From Pseudomonadota bacterium (GTDB taxonomy: Bacteria > Pseudomonadota > Gammaproteobacteria > Xanthomonadales > Xanthomonadaceae): a stretch of 58,225 bases of DNA. Within the stretch, counting starts at the first letter, position 1, and each line of letters starts with the position of its first letter. A program made the position numbers and the translations under genes. Below, piece after piece: positions 17,011-26,693 of this stretch. The notes below the pieces were generated by a model, which saw only the letters and a list, made by a program, of their open reading frames with translations, was not told where the DNA came from and searched no databases. The stretch is from positions 1-58,225 of the forward strand of contig JAEZYE010000013.1 of NCBI GenBank assembly GCA_023419315.1, given 5' to 3'.

Positions 17011-20000
17011 ATGAGTCGCAAGTTGGCAAGGTTCAAGTCCAGTGCGATGTTCACCTTCGTGGGTGGTGCATTGGTGATCAACCCGGCGTTCGCGCAGGAC
17101 GCGCAGTCCCAGACCACGGCGACGCAGCAACAGAGCGCCGAAGCCACGACGCTGGATACCGTCACGGTCAGCGGCATCCGCAGCAGTCTTGACCAGTCGA
17201 TGGGCATCAAGCGCGATTCGGCGGGCGTCGTCGATGCGATCAGCGCGGAGGATATCGGCAAGTTCCCGGACACCAACCTCGCCGAATCGCTGCAGCGCAT
17301 CACCGGCATCTCGATCGAGCGGCGTGATGGAGAAGGCGCACAGATCACCGCGCGCGGCTTTGGCCCACAGTTCAACATGGTGACGCTCAACGGCCGGCAG
17401 ATCCCGGGTGCGGATGCATTCGGCGCACCGGGGCAGATTCCGATCGGCGGCGTCGATGGCGGCACGCGCGCGTTCAATTTCGCGCAGCTCGCTTCGGAAG
17501 CGATCAGCTCGCTGGAGGTCTACAAGACGGGCCAGGCGACCGTGCCCAGTGGTGGCATCGGTGCGACCATCAACATCCAGACCGACCGCCCGTTCAATCA
17601 CGAAGGCATCGTGGCCAGCGCGGGCGTCAAGGGCGTCTACGACGACTCGCAGCCCTTCGATACCGATTTGACGCCGGAAGTGTCCGGCATCTTCAGCTAC
17701 ACCAGCGACGACAAGGTGTGGGGCATCGGCGTCAGCGCGAGCTACCAGAAGCGTCATGGCGGCTCGGTGCAGGCCACCGAGAACGCATGGAACATCCAGC
17801 GCTGGACCGGGACGGATCCAGCGCTTCGCGCCGATGCCACGGTGACCAATGCCCCGGCGCTGGGCCAGCTCTACGCGATGCCGAACGATCTGCGCTACGC
17901 CTTCGCCGACTTCGAGCGCGAGCGCATCAATGGGCAGGCGGTGCTGCAGTTCGCACCGATCGACAGCGTGACCCTGACGCTGGACTACACGTACTCCACC
18001 AACGAGATCAGCGAGGACCGCGGCGAGCAGACCATCTGGCTGCAGCGGGCGAACAGCTTCACCGATCTGGTGTTCGACACCGACGAAGCCGTCGCAACGC
18101 CCGTCTATCTGCGGGACATCGTGGGAGGCAAGGACTTCGGGTTCGAGCAGCAGCGCAACGAACAGAAGTACAAGCTGGAGTCGCTGGGCTTCAATGCGAA
18201 ATGGGATGTGTCCGACAGCTTCCAGCTGTCCTTCGACACGCATGACACCAAATCCAGCAGCCTGCCGAATGATCCGCTCACCGGAGGCGGCTCGACCTAC
18301 TTCAGCCTGGCGGGCACCAACAACTGCGAAGTCGGTCCCTATTGCGGCGGCAACTGGGCGCAGGAGTTGAGGTTCAACAACGGACTGCCACTGGGTGCGC
18401 GTACGTGGTATCCGAATGCGGCCGACGCCGTAGCGGGCGTCAACGGCGCCTTGAATCCGGACTTCCCGCCCGAGCAGCTCGGCTCGCAGGTGCTTCGCAT
18501 CAATGCGCAGACGCAGGTCACCGAAGTCAAGCAGGGACGCATCGACGGTGTCTTTGATTTCGACAACGGACGTTTCAGCTTCGGTGTGGACAACGCGAAG
18601 ATGACGATGCGTCGACAGCAGGCGACGGAGATGTACGCCACGCTGGGGGACTGGGGCGTGGCGAATGCGGGTGACGAACCGGGCATGGTCGATCTGCTGC
18701 GCCCGGTAAGCATCATCGGCATGTTCGACGATTACAGCGCAAATGGCGCCGCACCCGGCGCCTGGCGTGGTGACACCAGCCGCCTCGCACAATGGGCGGC
18801 CGGACAGTACGGCGCGAGTACGCGAGTCAATCCGCAACTCGCGGCGGACAACGAGATTCGCGAACACACGAAAGCGGCTTACGTGCAGCTGGAACTGGAA
18901 GGCGAGCTCGGCGGCATGCCGACGAATACCCGAATCGGCGTGAGATACGAGCGCACCAAGGTCGTATCCACGTCCGCCGTGGCGATTCCGAATGCCATCG
19001 AATGGCAAGCGAACAACGACTTCCGCATCCTGCGTTCGGACGACGTGCAGCCCTTCAGTGAAAAGACCCGCTACAGCTATCTGCTTCCGAACCTGGACTT
19101 CAGCATCGATTTCACCGAATCACTGAAGGGGCGCGCGTCATTCAGCCAGACAATCGCGCGTCCACCCTACGGCAACCTCTACGCTGGCCCCAATCCGAAC
19201 CAGCCAACCGGATCGGTGCTGGTCAATCCATCCACGCGCGCCGGCGGTGATGCGCAGAACCCGGGCCTGCAGCCGCTGGAATCGAACAATTTCGATCTGG
19301 CGCTGGAGTGGTACTTCGCCGACGCGAGCTATGTCTCCGCCACGTACTGGAACAAGTCCGTCGACAACTTCATCGGCAACACGGTGGTGCGCGAACCGCT
19401 TTACGGGCTGACCGACCCGACCTCCGGCCCGGATGCCCAGGCCGCCCTGGATTTCCTGCTCAGCCAGGCATGCGTTACGCAGGTCAGCTCCGCTGGAAAC
19501 GATGTCGACGCTGCGTGTTCGGCCAACGATACGGCGCTGTTCACCGCACTGGCGATGCTGCGCAATGCGGGCGCGACCGGAGGCCTGGATGCGTACAACG
19601 GAAGCTCCGCGCAGGTCCTGCAGATGGAGAACGCATACAACCTGGTCGGCGAGGCCGACGACCCTCTGTACGAGTTCGACGTCAATCGTCCCATCAACCA
19701 GAACAAGGCGAAGCTGCACGGCTGGGAACTGGGCGGCCAGTACTTCCTCGGCGATACCGGCTTCGGAATCTTCGCCAACTACACGATCGTCAACGGCGAT
19801 GTCGGGTTCGACAACACGGTGCTGGAGCGCGATCAGTTTGCTTTGCTGGGGCTGAGCGACACCGCCAATGTCATGCTCATGTACGAAAAGTACGGGTGGA
19901 CGGCGCGACTGGCCTGGAACTGGCGTGATGAATACCTGATCGCCGCCAACCAGAACGGCTCGAACCGCAATCCGTTCTACGTCGAGGAGTACGAACAATG

Positions 20001-20166
20001 GGATCTGAGCGTCGGCTACACGTTCGATGACCACTGGGCGGTCGCGTTCGAGGCCATCAACCTGACCGGCGAAGACGTGCGCTGGCATGGACGGTCGCAG
20101 AAGCAGGTGATCAAGCTGGTGGATCAGAGTCCGCGCTACATGCTCGGCGTGCGCTACAAGTTCTGA
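17011..20166 (+). CDS. TonB-dependent outer-membrane receptor (module A; likely xylan oligosaccharides)
   Basis: This is 1051 residues from the ATG at 17011 (GAGGACAGG upstream). A signal peptide ending in PAFAQ leads to a short tail, then the plug opening LDTVTVSGIRSSLDQSMGIKRDSAGVVDAISAEDIGKFPDTNLAESLQRITGISI... (split here: plug about 45-200), with the usual ARGFGPQFNMVTLNGRQ loop, and a 22-strand barrel ending MLGVRYKF. This is the carbohydrate-type TBDR of Xanthomonas and Caulobacter. The substrate (xylo-oligosaccharides) is inferred from the operator, LacI and neighbouring xyl genes. A hairpin separates it from the SapC gene. Confidence 0.92.
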   Translation: MSRKLARFKSSAMFTFVGGALVINPAFAQDAQSQTTATQQQSAEATTLDTVTVSGIRSSLDQSMGIKRDSAGVVDAISAEDIGKFPDTNLAESLQRITGISIERRDGEGAQITARGFGPQFNMVTLNGRQIPGADAFGAPGQIPIGGVDGGTRAFNFAQLASEAISSLEVYKTGQATVPSGGIGATINIQTDRPFNHEGIVASAGVKGVYDDSQPFDTDLTPEVSGIFSYTSDDKVWGIGVSASYQKRHGGSVQATENAWNIQRWTGTDPALRADATVTNAPALGQLYAMPNDLRYAFADFERERINGQAVLQFAPIDSVTLTLDYTYSTNEISEDRGEQTIWLQRANSFTDLVFDTDEAVATPVYLRDIVGGKDFGFEQQRNEQKYKLESLGFNAKWDVSDSFQLSFDTHDTKSSSLPNDPLTGGGSTYFSLAGTNNCEVGPYCGGNWAQELRFNNGLPLGARTWYPNAADAVAGVNGALNPDFPPEQLGSQVLRINAQTQVTEVKQGRIDGVFDFDNGRFSFGVDNAKMTMRRQQATEMYATLGDWGVANAGDEPGMVDLLRPVSIIGMFDDYSANGAAPGAWRGDTSRLAQWAAGQYGASTRVNPQLAADNEIREHTKAAYVQLELEGELGGMPTNTRIGVRYERTKVVSTSAVAIPNAIEWQANNDFRILRSDDVQPFSEKTRYSYLLPNLDFSIDFTESLKGRASFSQTIARPPYGNLYAGPNPNQPTGSVLVNPSTRAGGDAQNPGLQPLESNNFDLALEWYFADASYVSATYWNKSVDNFIGNTVVREPLYGLTDPTSGPDAQAALDFLLSQACVTQVSSAGNDVDAACSANDTALFTALAMLRNAGATGGLDAYNGSSAQVLQMENAYNLVGEADDPLYEFDVNRPINQNKAKLHGWELGGQYFLGDTGFGIFANYTIVNGDVGFDNTVLERDQFALLGLSDTANVMLMYEKYGWTARLAWNWRDEYLIAANQNGSNRNPFYVEEYEQWDLSVGYTFDDHWAVAFEAINLTGEDVRWHGRSQKQVIKLVDQSPRYMLGVRYKF

Positions 20167-20203
20167 GCCATGCCGTGTCGACCGCAGGGGATGCGTTGGC
20201 TGG

Positions 20204-20233
20204 ACGGCCTTTCCGCAGGGTCGGGAAGGCCGT
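20204..20233 (+). terminator. hairpin between TBDR-1 and SapC-1
   Basis: Arms ACGGCCTTTCC (20204-20214) and GGGAAGGCCGT (20223-20233) pair over 11 bp with one G-U pair. The hairpin lies between the receptor gene and the three accessory genes, as the hairpin at 44513-44542 does in module B. It is probably a leaky terminator or RNA processing/stability element. Confidence 0.6.
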
Positions 20234-20316
20234 TCCCTCCTGCGTGTTCGGGTGCCGCAGCGCGCCTTTTCTTTCTGCATTGAAAGGCGCATAAAGCGAC
20301 GAACGGGCGGCGGAGC

Positions 20317-21063
20317 ATGGGCATGGGACGGCACGAGTTGCTCAACAACGTCACGCACAGGGATCTGCGCGTGGCGACCCGCTTCGGCGACGAGTTCGGA
20401 GACTGCATCGGCCTGGTGCCGGCGTATCCCACCGAGTTCGCCGAGTTGCAGCGGGAGTACCCCATCTTCCTGCGCAGGGAGCGCGAGTCGGGACAGTGGC
20501 AGGCGGTGGCCGTGCTGGGCTTCGATGCACGCGAGAACCTGTATCTGCAGGAAGGACAGTGGAACGCGGGCTACCTGCCCGGCGCCATCGCACGCGGTCC
20601 GTTCCTCATCGGGTTCCAGCAGCAGAATATCGATGGCGAATCGCGGAACGAACCGGTCATTCACGTCGACATGGACCACCCGCGCGTCGGGATCCAGGAA
20701 GGCGAGCCCGTGTTCCTGGCGCATGGCGGGAACACGCCCTACCTCGAACACATCACGGCGGTGTTGCGCGGAATCCGTGATGGCATTGCGATTGCGCCGG
20801 AGATGTTCGCCGCCTTCGATGCGGAAGGGTTGATCGTGCCGATGCCGATGGAGGTGCAACTCGATGGCCAGCACCGCGTTGCGTTGAAGGGCCTGCATGG
20901 CATCGATCGGGAACGTCTGGCCGCGCTGGGAAGCGAAGCGCTTCACCGCCTGCATCGCGCCGGCTATCTCGAAGGCGCCTACCTGCTCCTCGCATCCATG
21001 CACAACCTGCGCCGGCTGATGGCTGAAAAGCAGCGGCGGATCCGGCAACAGTCGGTGGCCTGA
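20317..21063 (+). CDS. SapC family protein (module A)
   Basis: This 248-residue protein opens with LLNNVTHRDLRV and has VPAYPTEFAELQREYPIFLRR, the SapC-family (PF07277) start, and later GFDARENLYL, IHVDMDHPRVG and a helical C-terminus. No signal peptide or membrane helix is visible, so it appears cytosolic. The family name comes from a Campylobacter surface-layer locus, but the role in proteobacterial TBDR loci is unknown. Seven bases separate its stop from the cupin gene. Its paralogue is at 44590-45297. Confidence 0.88.
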   Translation: MGMGRHELLNNVTHRDLRVATRFGDEFGDCIGLVPAYPTEFAELQREYPIFLRRERESGQWQAVAVLGFDARENLYLQEGQWNAGYLPGAIARGPFLIGFQQQNIDGESRNEPVIHVDMDHPRVGIQEGEPVFLAHGGNTPYLEHITAVLRGIRDGIAIAPEMFAAFDAEGLIVPMPMEVQLDGQHRVALKGLHGIDRERLAALGSEALHRLHRAGYLEGAYLLLASMHNLRRLMAEKQRRIRQQSVA

Positions 21064-21070
21064 AACGATC

Positions 21071-22090
21071 ATGGACGCCTGCCGGCCCATCCGCGAGATC
21101 GATTGCAGTGACGATGGCGGCCTGCCGCTGGAAGATCTGCTGGAGGGCGGCGTTCCCGTCGTGTTGCGCGCAGTCGCGCGCAGCTGGCCACTCGTACAGG
21201 CAGGCCTGCGGTCACCCCAGGCGGCAGCCGCTTATCTGTGCAGCCACTACAACGGCCAGCCCGTCACGTATTCGTGGGGAGAGCCATCAATTGCAGGGCG
21301 GCCGTTCTATACCGAGGATTTCACCGCCTTGAACAGCGAGGTACGCCGGGGTGATCTCGATCAGGTGATCGATGAGATCCTGCGGCACGCGGACGACGCC
21401 GAGCCGCCGATGTATTACGTCGCCTCCTTGCTTGTGGGAGGCCGGTTTCCTGGTCTGCGACAGGCCAACGACATCGGGCTCGCGTCGCACGGCATCCATG
21501 CGGAACCCAGCATCTGGATTGGCAATCGCGTCATTGCCTCGTGCCACTACGACGCGCTCTACAACATCGCGTGCTGCGCGGCGGGGCGGCGTCGCTTCAC
21601 GCTGTTTCCCCCCGAGCAGATCGGCAACCTGTATCCGGGGCCGCTTGATCCCACGCCCGGCGGACAGGCCGTGAGCATGGTGGATTTCAGACAGCCGGAT
21701 CTGGAGCGCTACCCGCGCTTCCTGGAAGCCTGGAAGCATGCGAGCGCCACGGTGCTGGAACCGGGGGATGCCATCTTCATTCCCAGTCTGTGGTGGCATC
21801 ACGTGGAAGGACTTGAAGCGTTCAACGTGCTGGTCAACTACTGGTGGAACAGCATGCCGATGCATGTGCCGACACCGATGCACGCGCTGTACCACGCGCT
21901 GTGGACGATTCGTGATCGGTCCGAACGCGAGCGCAATGCGTGGCGTGAAGTATTCGAACACTACGTATTCGCCGGTGCCGGACACGCTGGCGAACACCTT
22001 CCGGAAGCGGCGCGTGGCGTTCTGGCGCCCCTGGATGAAGCCGCCTCGCGTCAGCTTCGCGCGATGTTGATCGCCAAACTCAATCGCTAG
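21071..22090 (+). CDS. cupin-like (Cupin_8/JmjC) putative Fe(II)/2-oxoglutarate oxygenase (module A)
   Basis: This is a 339-residue protein. The Fe-binding HxD is His159-Tyr-Asp161 (ASCHYDALYN), and the distal His lies in IPSLWWHHVEG (His243 or His244) of the second cupin half. GRRRFTLFPPEQ between them is the usual Cupin_8 strand. Members of this fold hydroxylate protein side chains (FIH-like) or small molecules. A protein or receptor substrate is therefore plausible but unproven. It sits between SapC and the halogenase genes, with spacings of 7 and 25 bases. Confidence 0.85.
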   Translation: MDACRPIREIDCSDDGGLPLEDLLEGGVPVVLRAVARSWPLVQAGLRSPQAAAAYLCSHYNGQPVTYSWGEPSIAGRPFYTEDFTALNSEVRRGDLDQVIDEILRHADDAEPPMYYVASLLVGGRFPGLRQANDIGLASHGIHAEPSIWIGNRVIASCHYDALYNIACCAAGRRRFTLFPPEQIGNLYPGPLDPTPGGQAVSMVDFRQPDLERYPRFLEAWKHASATVLEPGDAIFIPSLWWHHVEGLEAFNVLVNYWWNSMPMHVPTPMHALYHALWTIRDRSERERNAWREVFEHYVFAGAGHAGEHLPEAARGVLAPLDEAASRQLRAMLIAKLNR

Positions 22091-22115
22091 TTCCACAACC
22101 GAAAGGAGCATCGAA

Positions 22116-23636
22116 GTGGAGACGGGACGGATTCGCAGGGTTGTCATCGCAGGCGGAGGCACCGCGGGCTGGCTGGCCGGCGCCGCGCTTTCGCATCAGT
22201 TCCGCGAGCGATTGGACATCACGCTGGTCGAGTCCGAACTGATCGGAACCGTCGGCGTGGGGGAGTCCACCGTTCCGCCGATTCGCGCTTTCCATCGTTT
22301 CCTCAATATCGACGAGCAGGAGTTCCTGCGGGCGGTGGCCGGCACGTTCAAGTTGTCCATCTCGTTCGAGAACTGGCGTCGTCCCGGCGATCGCTACATC
22401 CATCCGTTCGGCATCACCGGACAGAGCACGCTGGTCTGCGCGTTCCATCATTTCTGGCTCGACAGCGTGCGCCGCGGAATTGACTCCGAACTGGGCGACT
22501 ATTGCCTCGAAACAGCGGCATCACTGCAGGATCGTTTCTCGTTGCATACCCAGCCGCAGGTCAACTACGCCTACCATCTTGATGCCGGACTGTATGCGCG
22601 ATTCCTGCGCCGCCGCGCCGAAGCACATGGTTTGCGGCGGATTGAAGGCAAGATTCGGGAAGTCCGGCAGCATCCGGAGTCGGGTGACGTGCGTGCGCTC
22701 GTGCTGGAAGACGGCCAGGTCATCGAAGGCGATCTGTTCATCGATTGCACTGGTTTTCGCGGTCTGTTGATCGAACAGACCCTGCACACCGGTTACGAAG
22801 ACTGGAACCATTGGTTGCCTGCCGACCGGGCCGTCGCCGTGCAGACGGAGGCCATCGAAAGGCCGGTGCCGTATACGCGCGCCATCGCACACGAAGCCGG
22901 CTGGCGCTGGCACATCCCGCTCCAGCATCGGGTCGGTTGCGGTTTCGTGTATTCAAGTGCACACCTGTCCGAAGACGAAGCGCAGGCGCGCCTGTTGCGC
23001 GATGTCGGCGCGCCTCCCATCCGCGATCCCTGGCGGGTGCCTTTCCGAACCGGCCGAAGATTGCGGGCATGGAACCGCAACGTGGTGTCGCTGGGGCTGT
23101 CGAGTGGCTTCATCGAGCCGCTGGAATCGACCAGCCTCCATCTGACGATGACGGCGATCGTCCGCCTGATTGAACTGTTTCCGTTCGATGGCATTCCCGA
23201 TTCGCTGGTCGACCTCTACAACCAGGTCAGTCGCCAGGAAATGGAGCATGTGCGCGACTTCATCATCCTGCACTACCACGCCAATCAGCGCGAAGAGCCG
23301 ATGTGGCGGGCATGCAGGGACATGGTGTTGCCGGATTCACTGGCCATCCGGCTGGATGCCTGGCGCGAGCGTGCGCATGCATGGCAAGGGGCGAACGAAC
23401 TGTTCCGTGTCGATTCGTGGACGCACGTGCTGCTCGGGCAGGGCATGCGACCGCAGCAACACCACCCACTTGCTTCAGCCCTGTCCGATGGCGACATGCA
23501 GCGCCTGCTCGACGGACTGCGCAAGCCGATCGGACAGACGGTGCTGCAGATGCCGCCGCAGCAGGCTTTCATCGACCACTACTGCAAGGCGCCAGCCGAG
23601 ATCTGGGGGAACCGGATGCCGCTGGCCATGGCTTGA
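22116..23636 (+). CDS. tryptophan-halogenase family flavoprotein (module A)
   Basis: This is a 506-residue protein. The FAD loop is GGGTAGW (13-19), the catalytic Lys that forms the haloamine in PrnA-type enzymes is Lys79 (GTFKLSISFENW), the WxWxIP signature is at about 263-268 (WRWHIP), and the Glu of EPLEST is Glu337. All are intact, so it should be active. Enzymes of this TBDR-linked group from Xanthomonas and Brevundimonas are known to brominate or iodinate free indoles in vitro; the natural substrate is unknown. AAAGGAG precedes the start. Confidence 0.88.
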   Translation: METGRIRRVVIAGGGTAGWLAGAALSHQFRERLDITLVESELIGTVGVGESTVPPIRAFHRFLNIDEQEFLRAVAGTFKLSISFENWRRPGDRYIHPFGITGQSTLVCAFHHFWLDSVRRGIDSELGDYCLETAASLQDRFSLHTQPQVNYAYHLDAGLYARFLRRRAEAHGLRRIEGKIREVRQHPESGDVRALVLEDGQVIEGDLFIDCTGFRGLLIEQTLHTGYEDWNHWLPADRAVAVQTEAIERPVPYTRAIAHEAGWRWHIPLQHRVGCGFVYSSAHLSEDEAQARLLRDVGAPPIRDPWRVPFRTGRRLRAWNRNVVSLGLSSGFIEPLESTSLHLTMTAIVRLIELFPFDGIPDSLVDLYNQVSRQEMEHVRDFIILHYHANQREEPMWRACRDMVLPDSLAIRLDAWRERAHAWQGANELFRVDSWTHVLLGQGMRPQQHHPLASALSDGDMQRLLDGLRKPIGQTVLQMPPQQAFIDHYCKAPAEIWGNRMPLAMA

Positions 23637-23786
23637 GGGCGCGCCCGATGGCCGGCCGGTCAATGGCGCGCCGCAACATGTAGTCCGGCGGGCTCGCGTA
23701 TAGAGTGTCGCGAACGCATGGCTGCTTCGTCCCCGGTCCGATTCTGGTCCGGAATGGCGAACCGGCCATTTTCGGAAACTTCGTTG

Positions 23787-23798
23787 TTAGCGCTAACT
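23787..23798. promoter_or_regulatory. LacI-type operator GTTAGCGCTAAC upstream of xylB
   Basis: A perfect 12-bp palindrome 20 bases before the xylB start, overlapping the expected promoter or leader. It belongs to the same family as the sites at 16580 and 31586. Confidence 0.75.
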
Positions 23799-23817
23799 GT
23801 CAGGGAGATTTCGCTCC

Positions 23818-25311
23818 ATGGGTCTGTTTGCCGGCATCGATTTGGGAACGCAGAGCATCAAGGTCGTGGTGTACGACGCGACCGCGCGGGCGGTCATCGA
23901 CAGCGCCAGTGAACCGCTGGCTTTGATCAGTGGTGATGACGGCAGTCGCGAGCAGCATCCGTCCGAATGGGTCGCCGCGATGCAGCGCTGTTTCGACCGA
24001 CTGGATCGCTCCGTGCGTGCGCGCATCCAGGCGCTCGCGGTTTCCGGCCAACAGCATGGGTTTGTTGCGCTGGACAAGGACGGGCAGGTGCTCGCGCCGG
24101 CCAAGCTGTGGAATGACACGAGCAGCGCGACTGAATGCGCCGGGATCATGGATGCGGCGGGCGGCGTCGAACGCACCATCGCGTTGGCGGGCAATCCGAT
24201 CCTCGCCGGGTACACGGCCTCCAAGCTGCCATGGACACGCCGCCATCGGCCGGAGGTCTATCAGCGTCTGGCGAAGATTCTGCTGCCGCACGACTATCTG
24301 AATTTCATGCTGACCGGCCAGTACTTCTGCGAGTGCGGCGACGCTTCGGGCACCGGATGGCTGGATGTACGCACGCGCCGCTGGTCGCGCGACATGCTCG
24401 ATGCGACTGATGCGGAACGTGATCTTGCCGAGTGTCTTCCGCCGATCGTCGCGCCGGATGCGCTGTTCGATATCGCACCGTCCGCCGCGGAAGCACTTGG
24501 CCTTGATGCGAGCGTGAAAGTGGCCGTCGGCGGGGGCGACAACATGATGGCGGCCATTGGCACCGGATGCGTCAGCGAAGGTCGCCTGGCGATGAGTCTC
24601 GGCACGTCGGGAACGCTGTTCGCCCATGCGCCACGACCGATCATCGACGAGAACGGCGCGTGGGCAGCGTTCTGCTCCTCCACCGGCGGCTGGTTGCCGC
24701 TGATCTGCACGATGAACTGCACGGTGGCGACGGAATCGGTCGCGCGCCTGTTCGGATTCGATGCACGCGCGGGCGATGCGCATGTCCACTCGACGCCGCC
24801 CGGCGCCGACGGGCTGGTGATGCTGCCCTTCCTCGATGGCGAGCGCACGCCGGACTTGCCGCATGGCAAGGGCGTGCTGGCCGGCATGGACGCGCACAAC
24901 ATGACGCCCGCGCACTTCTTTCGCGCTGCGATGGAAGGCGCGAGCTACAGCCTGAAGTACGGCTACGACGCCTTCATGCGGGCAGGCATGCGGTTCGACC
25001 GCATCGTGTTGACCGGCGGTGGCGCCAACAGCGCGGCATGGCGGCAGATGATCGCGGACGTGTTCGAGTTGCCGGTCGAATCACCGCGGCAGGCAGAAGG
25101 AGCGGCATTCGGCGCAGCCCTGCAGGCCCTGTGGGCATCTGGCCGCGCCGATGGCGGTGCGGATTCCCTGGAATCAATCACGCAAACGCATGTGCTCATG
25201 GACGACGCGCGCTCCGCAGTGCCGGACGTCGCGACTGCTGCCGCCTATCGCGCCGCCTACGAACGCTTCCTCCGTCACCTCGCCGCCATCGCGCCACTCC
25301 AATGCGGCTGA
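23818..25311 (+). CDS. xylB: xylulokinase
   Basis: This 497-residue FGGY-family sugar kinase phosphorylates D-xylulose to xylulose 5-phosphate. The N-terminus has the phosphate-1 loop (FAGIDLGTQSIKVVVYD), VSGQQHGFVALD is the XylB-type substrate strand, and LPHDYLNFMLTG, VGGGDNMMAAIGTG, SLGTSGT and the late VLTGGGANSAAWRQMIADVF adenosine loop are all present. GGGAG lies upstream, and the leader carries a perfect operator (23787-23798). xylA follows after 36 bases, so they form an operon. Confidence 0.93.
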   Translation: MGLFAGIDLGTQSIKVVVYDATARAVIDSASEPLALISGDDGSREQHPSEWVAAMQRCFDRLDRSVRARIQALAVSGQQHGFVALDKDGQVLAPAKLWNDTSSATECAGIMDAAGGVERTIALAGNPILAGYTASKLPWTRRHRPEVYQRLAKILLPHDYLNFMLTGQYFCECGDASGTGWLDVRTRRWSRDMLDATDAERDLAECLPPIVAPDALFDIAPSAAEALGLDASVKVAVGGGDNMMAAIGTGCVSEGRLAMSLGTSGTLFAHAPRPIIDENGAWAAFCSSTGGWLPLICTMNCTVATESVARLFGFDARAGDAHVHSTPPGADGLVMLPFLDGERTPDLPHGKGVLAGMDAHNMTPAHFFRAAMEGASYSLKYGYDAFMRAGMRFDRIVLTGGGANSAAWRQMIADVFELPVESPRQAEGAAFGAALQALWASGRADGGADSLESITQTHVLMDDARSAVPDVATAAAYRAAYERFLRHLAAIAPLQCG

Positions 25312-25347
25312 CATCCTTCCCCCCAACGCGCAACAGGAATCCCGATC

Positions 25348-26682
25348 ATGAGCACGCAGCCTTTCATTGGCGCCCAGGAGTACTTTCCCGGCATCGGCCG
25401 CATCGCGTACGAAGGGCGCGAGTCGGACAACCCGCTCGCTTTCAAGGTCTACGACGCAGGCCGGAAGATTGGCGGCAAGACGATGGAAGAGCATCTGAAA
25501 TTCGCGGTGTGCTACTGGCATACCTTCTGCAACGCGGGCCACGATCCGTTCGGGCCCGGCACGCGGCGCTTCCCCTGGGAGGCGGGTTCGCCCATGAAGA
25601 CGGCCGAAGCGAAGGTTGACGCCGCATTCGAGTTCTTCACCAAACTGGGCGTGCCGTACTGGTGCTTCCATGACATCGATCTGGCGCCGGATGCCGAAGA
25701 CATCGGCGAATACGAAAGCAACCTGCGGCACATGGTCGCGCTGGCGAAGCAACGGCAACAGGCGAGCGGAATGAAGTTGCTGTGGGGCACGGCCAACCTG
25801 TTTTCGCATCCGCGCTACATGAACGGTGCATCCACCAATCCCGACTTCAACGTGGTCGCGCGCGCCGCCGTGCAGGTCAAGGCCGCGCTGGACGCGACCG
25901 TTGAACTCGGTGGCGAACACTATGTGTTCTGGGGCGGCCGCGAAGGCTATGCGTCGCTGGTGAACACCCAGATGAAGCGTGAAGTCGAGCACTTCGCGCG
26001 CTTTCTGACGATGGCGCGCGACTACGGTCGCAGCATCGGCCTGAAGGGCAACTTCCTGATCGAACCCAAGCCGATGGAGCCGATGAAGCACCAGTACGAC
26101 TTCGACAGTGCGACGGTTGCGGGCTTCCTGCAGAAGCACGGTCTGGAGAAGGACTTCAAACTCAACATCGAAGCCAATCATGCGACCCTGTCCGGCCATA
26201 CGTTCGAACACGATCTGCAGGTCGCGTCGGATCGCGGATTGCTCGGCAGCATCGACGCCAATCGCGGCAACGCGCAGAACGGATGGGACACGGACCAGTT
26301 CCCGGTCGACCTGTATGACACCGTCGGCGCCATGCTGGTCGTGCTCCGCCAGGGCGGCCTGGACGGCGGCCTGAACTTCGACGCGAAAGTACGCCGTGAA
26401 TCCACGGATCTGGAAGACCTCTTCATCGCGCACATCGGCGGCATGGACGCGTTCGCGCGCGGACTCGAAGTGGCGCATGCGCTGCTGACCGACTCACCTT
26501 GGGAACAATGGCGCAGCGAGCGCTATGCCAGTTTCGACAGCGGCGCCGGCAAGGACTTCGAAAACGGCAAGCTCAGCTTGGCCGATCTGCATGCGCTGGC
26601 GCTGGAAAACGGTGAGCCCAGGCAGATCAGCGGAAAGCAGGAGCGTTATGAAAACCTGATCAACCAGTATCTGCTGCGTTGA
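25348..26682 (+). CDS. xylA: xylose isomerase
   Basis: This 444-residue protein of the class II (longer) type converts D-xylose to D-xylulose. Metal-site and catalytic blocks are present: FHDIDLAPD, WGGREGY, LIEPKPMEPMKHQYDFD, IEANHATLSGHTFEHD and LGSIDANRG. The N-terminus AQEYFPGIGRIAYEGRES is typical of the family. CAGGAAT lies before the ATG. A hairpin (26694-26711) ends the transcript, and the gene converges on the second LacI gene. Confidence 0.95.
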   Translation: MSTQPFIGAQEYFPGIGRIAYEGRESDNPLAFKVYDAGRKIGGKTMEEHLKFAVCYWHTFCNAGHDPFGPGTRRFPWEAGSPMKTAEAKVDAAFEFFTKLGVPYWCFHDIDLAPDAEDIGEYESNLRHMVALAKQRQQASGMKLLWGTANLFSHPRYMNGASTNPDFNVVARAAVQVKAALDATVELGGEHYVFWGGREGYASLVNTQMKREVEHFARFLTMARDYGRSIGLKGNFLIEPKPMEPMKHQYDFDSATVAGFLQKHGLEKDFKLNIEANHATLSGHTFEHDLQVASDRGLLGSIDANRGNAQNGWDTDQFPVDLYDTVGAMLVVLRQGGLDGGLNFDAKVRRESTDLEDLFIAHIGGMDAFARGLEVAHALLTDSPWEQWRSERYASFDSGAGKDFENGKLSLADLHALALENGEPRQISGKQERYENLINQYLLR

Positions 26683-26693
26683 ACGCGGACGCG

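Noticed and set aside
16786..19008. A 740-codon open frame on the minus strand opposite TBDR-1
   Set aside because: Antisense shadow; the plus strand encodes a complete TonB-dependent receptor with plug and terminal Phe.
22116..23636. Tryptophan halogenase as part of an antibiotic gene cluster
   Set aside because: No synthase, peptide-assembly or prenyl/decarboxylase gene lies nearby; the neighbours are receptor and sugar genes, and the same setting is repeated at 46310.
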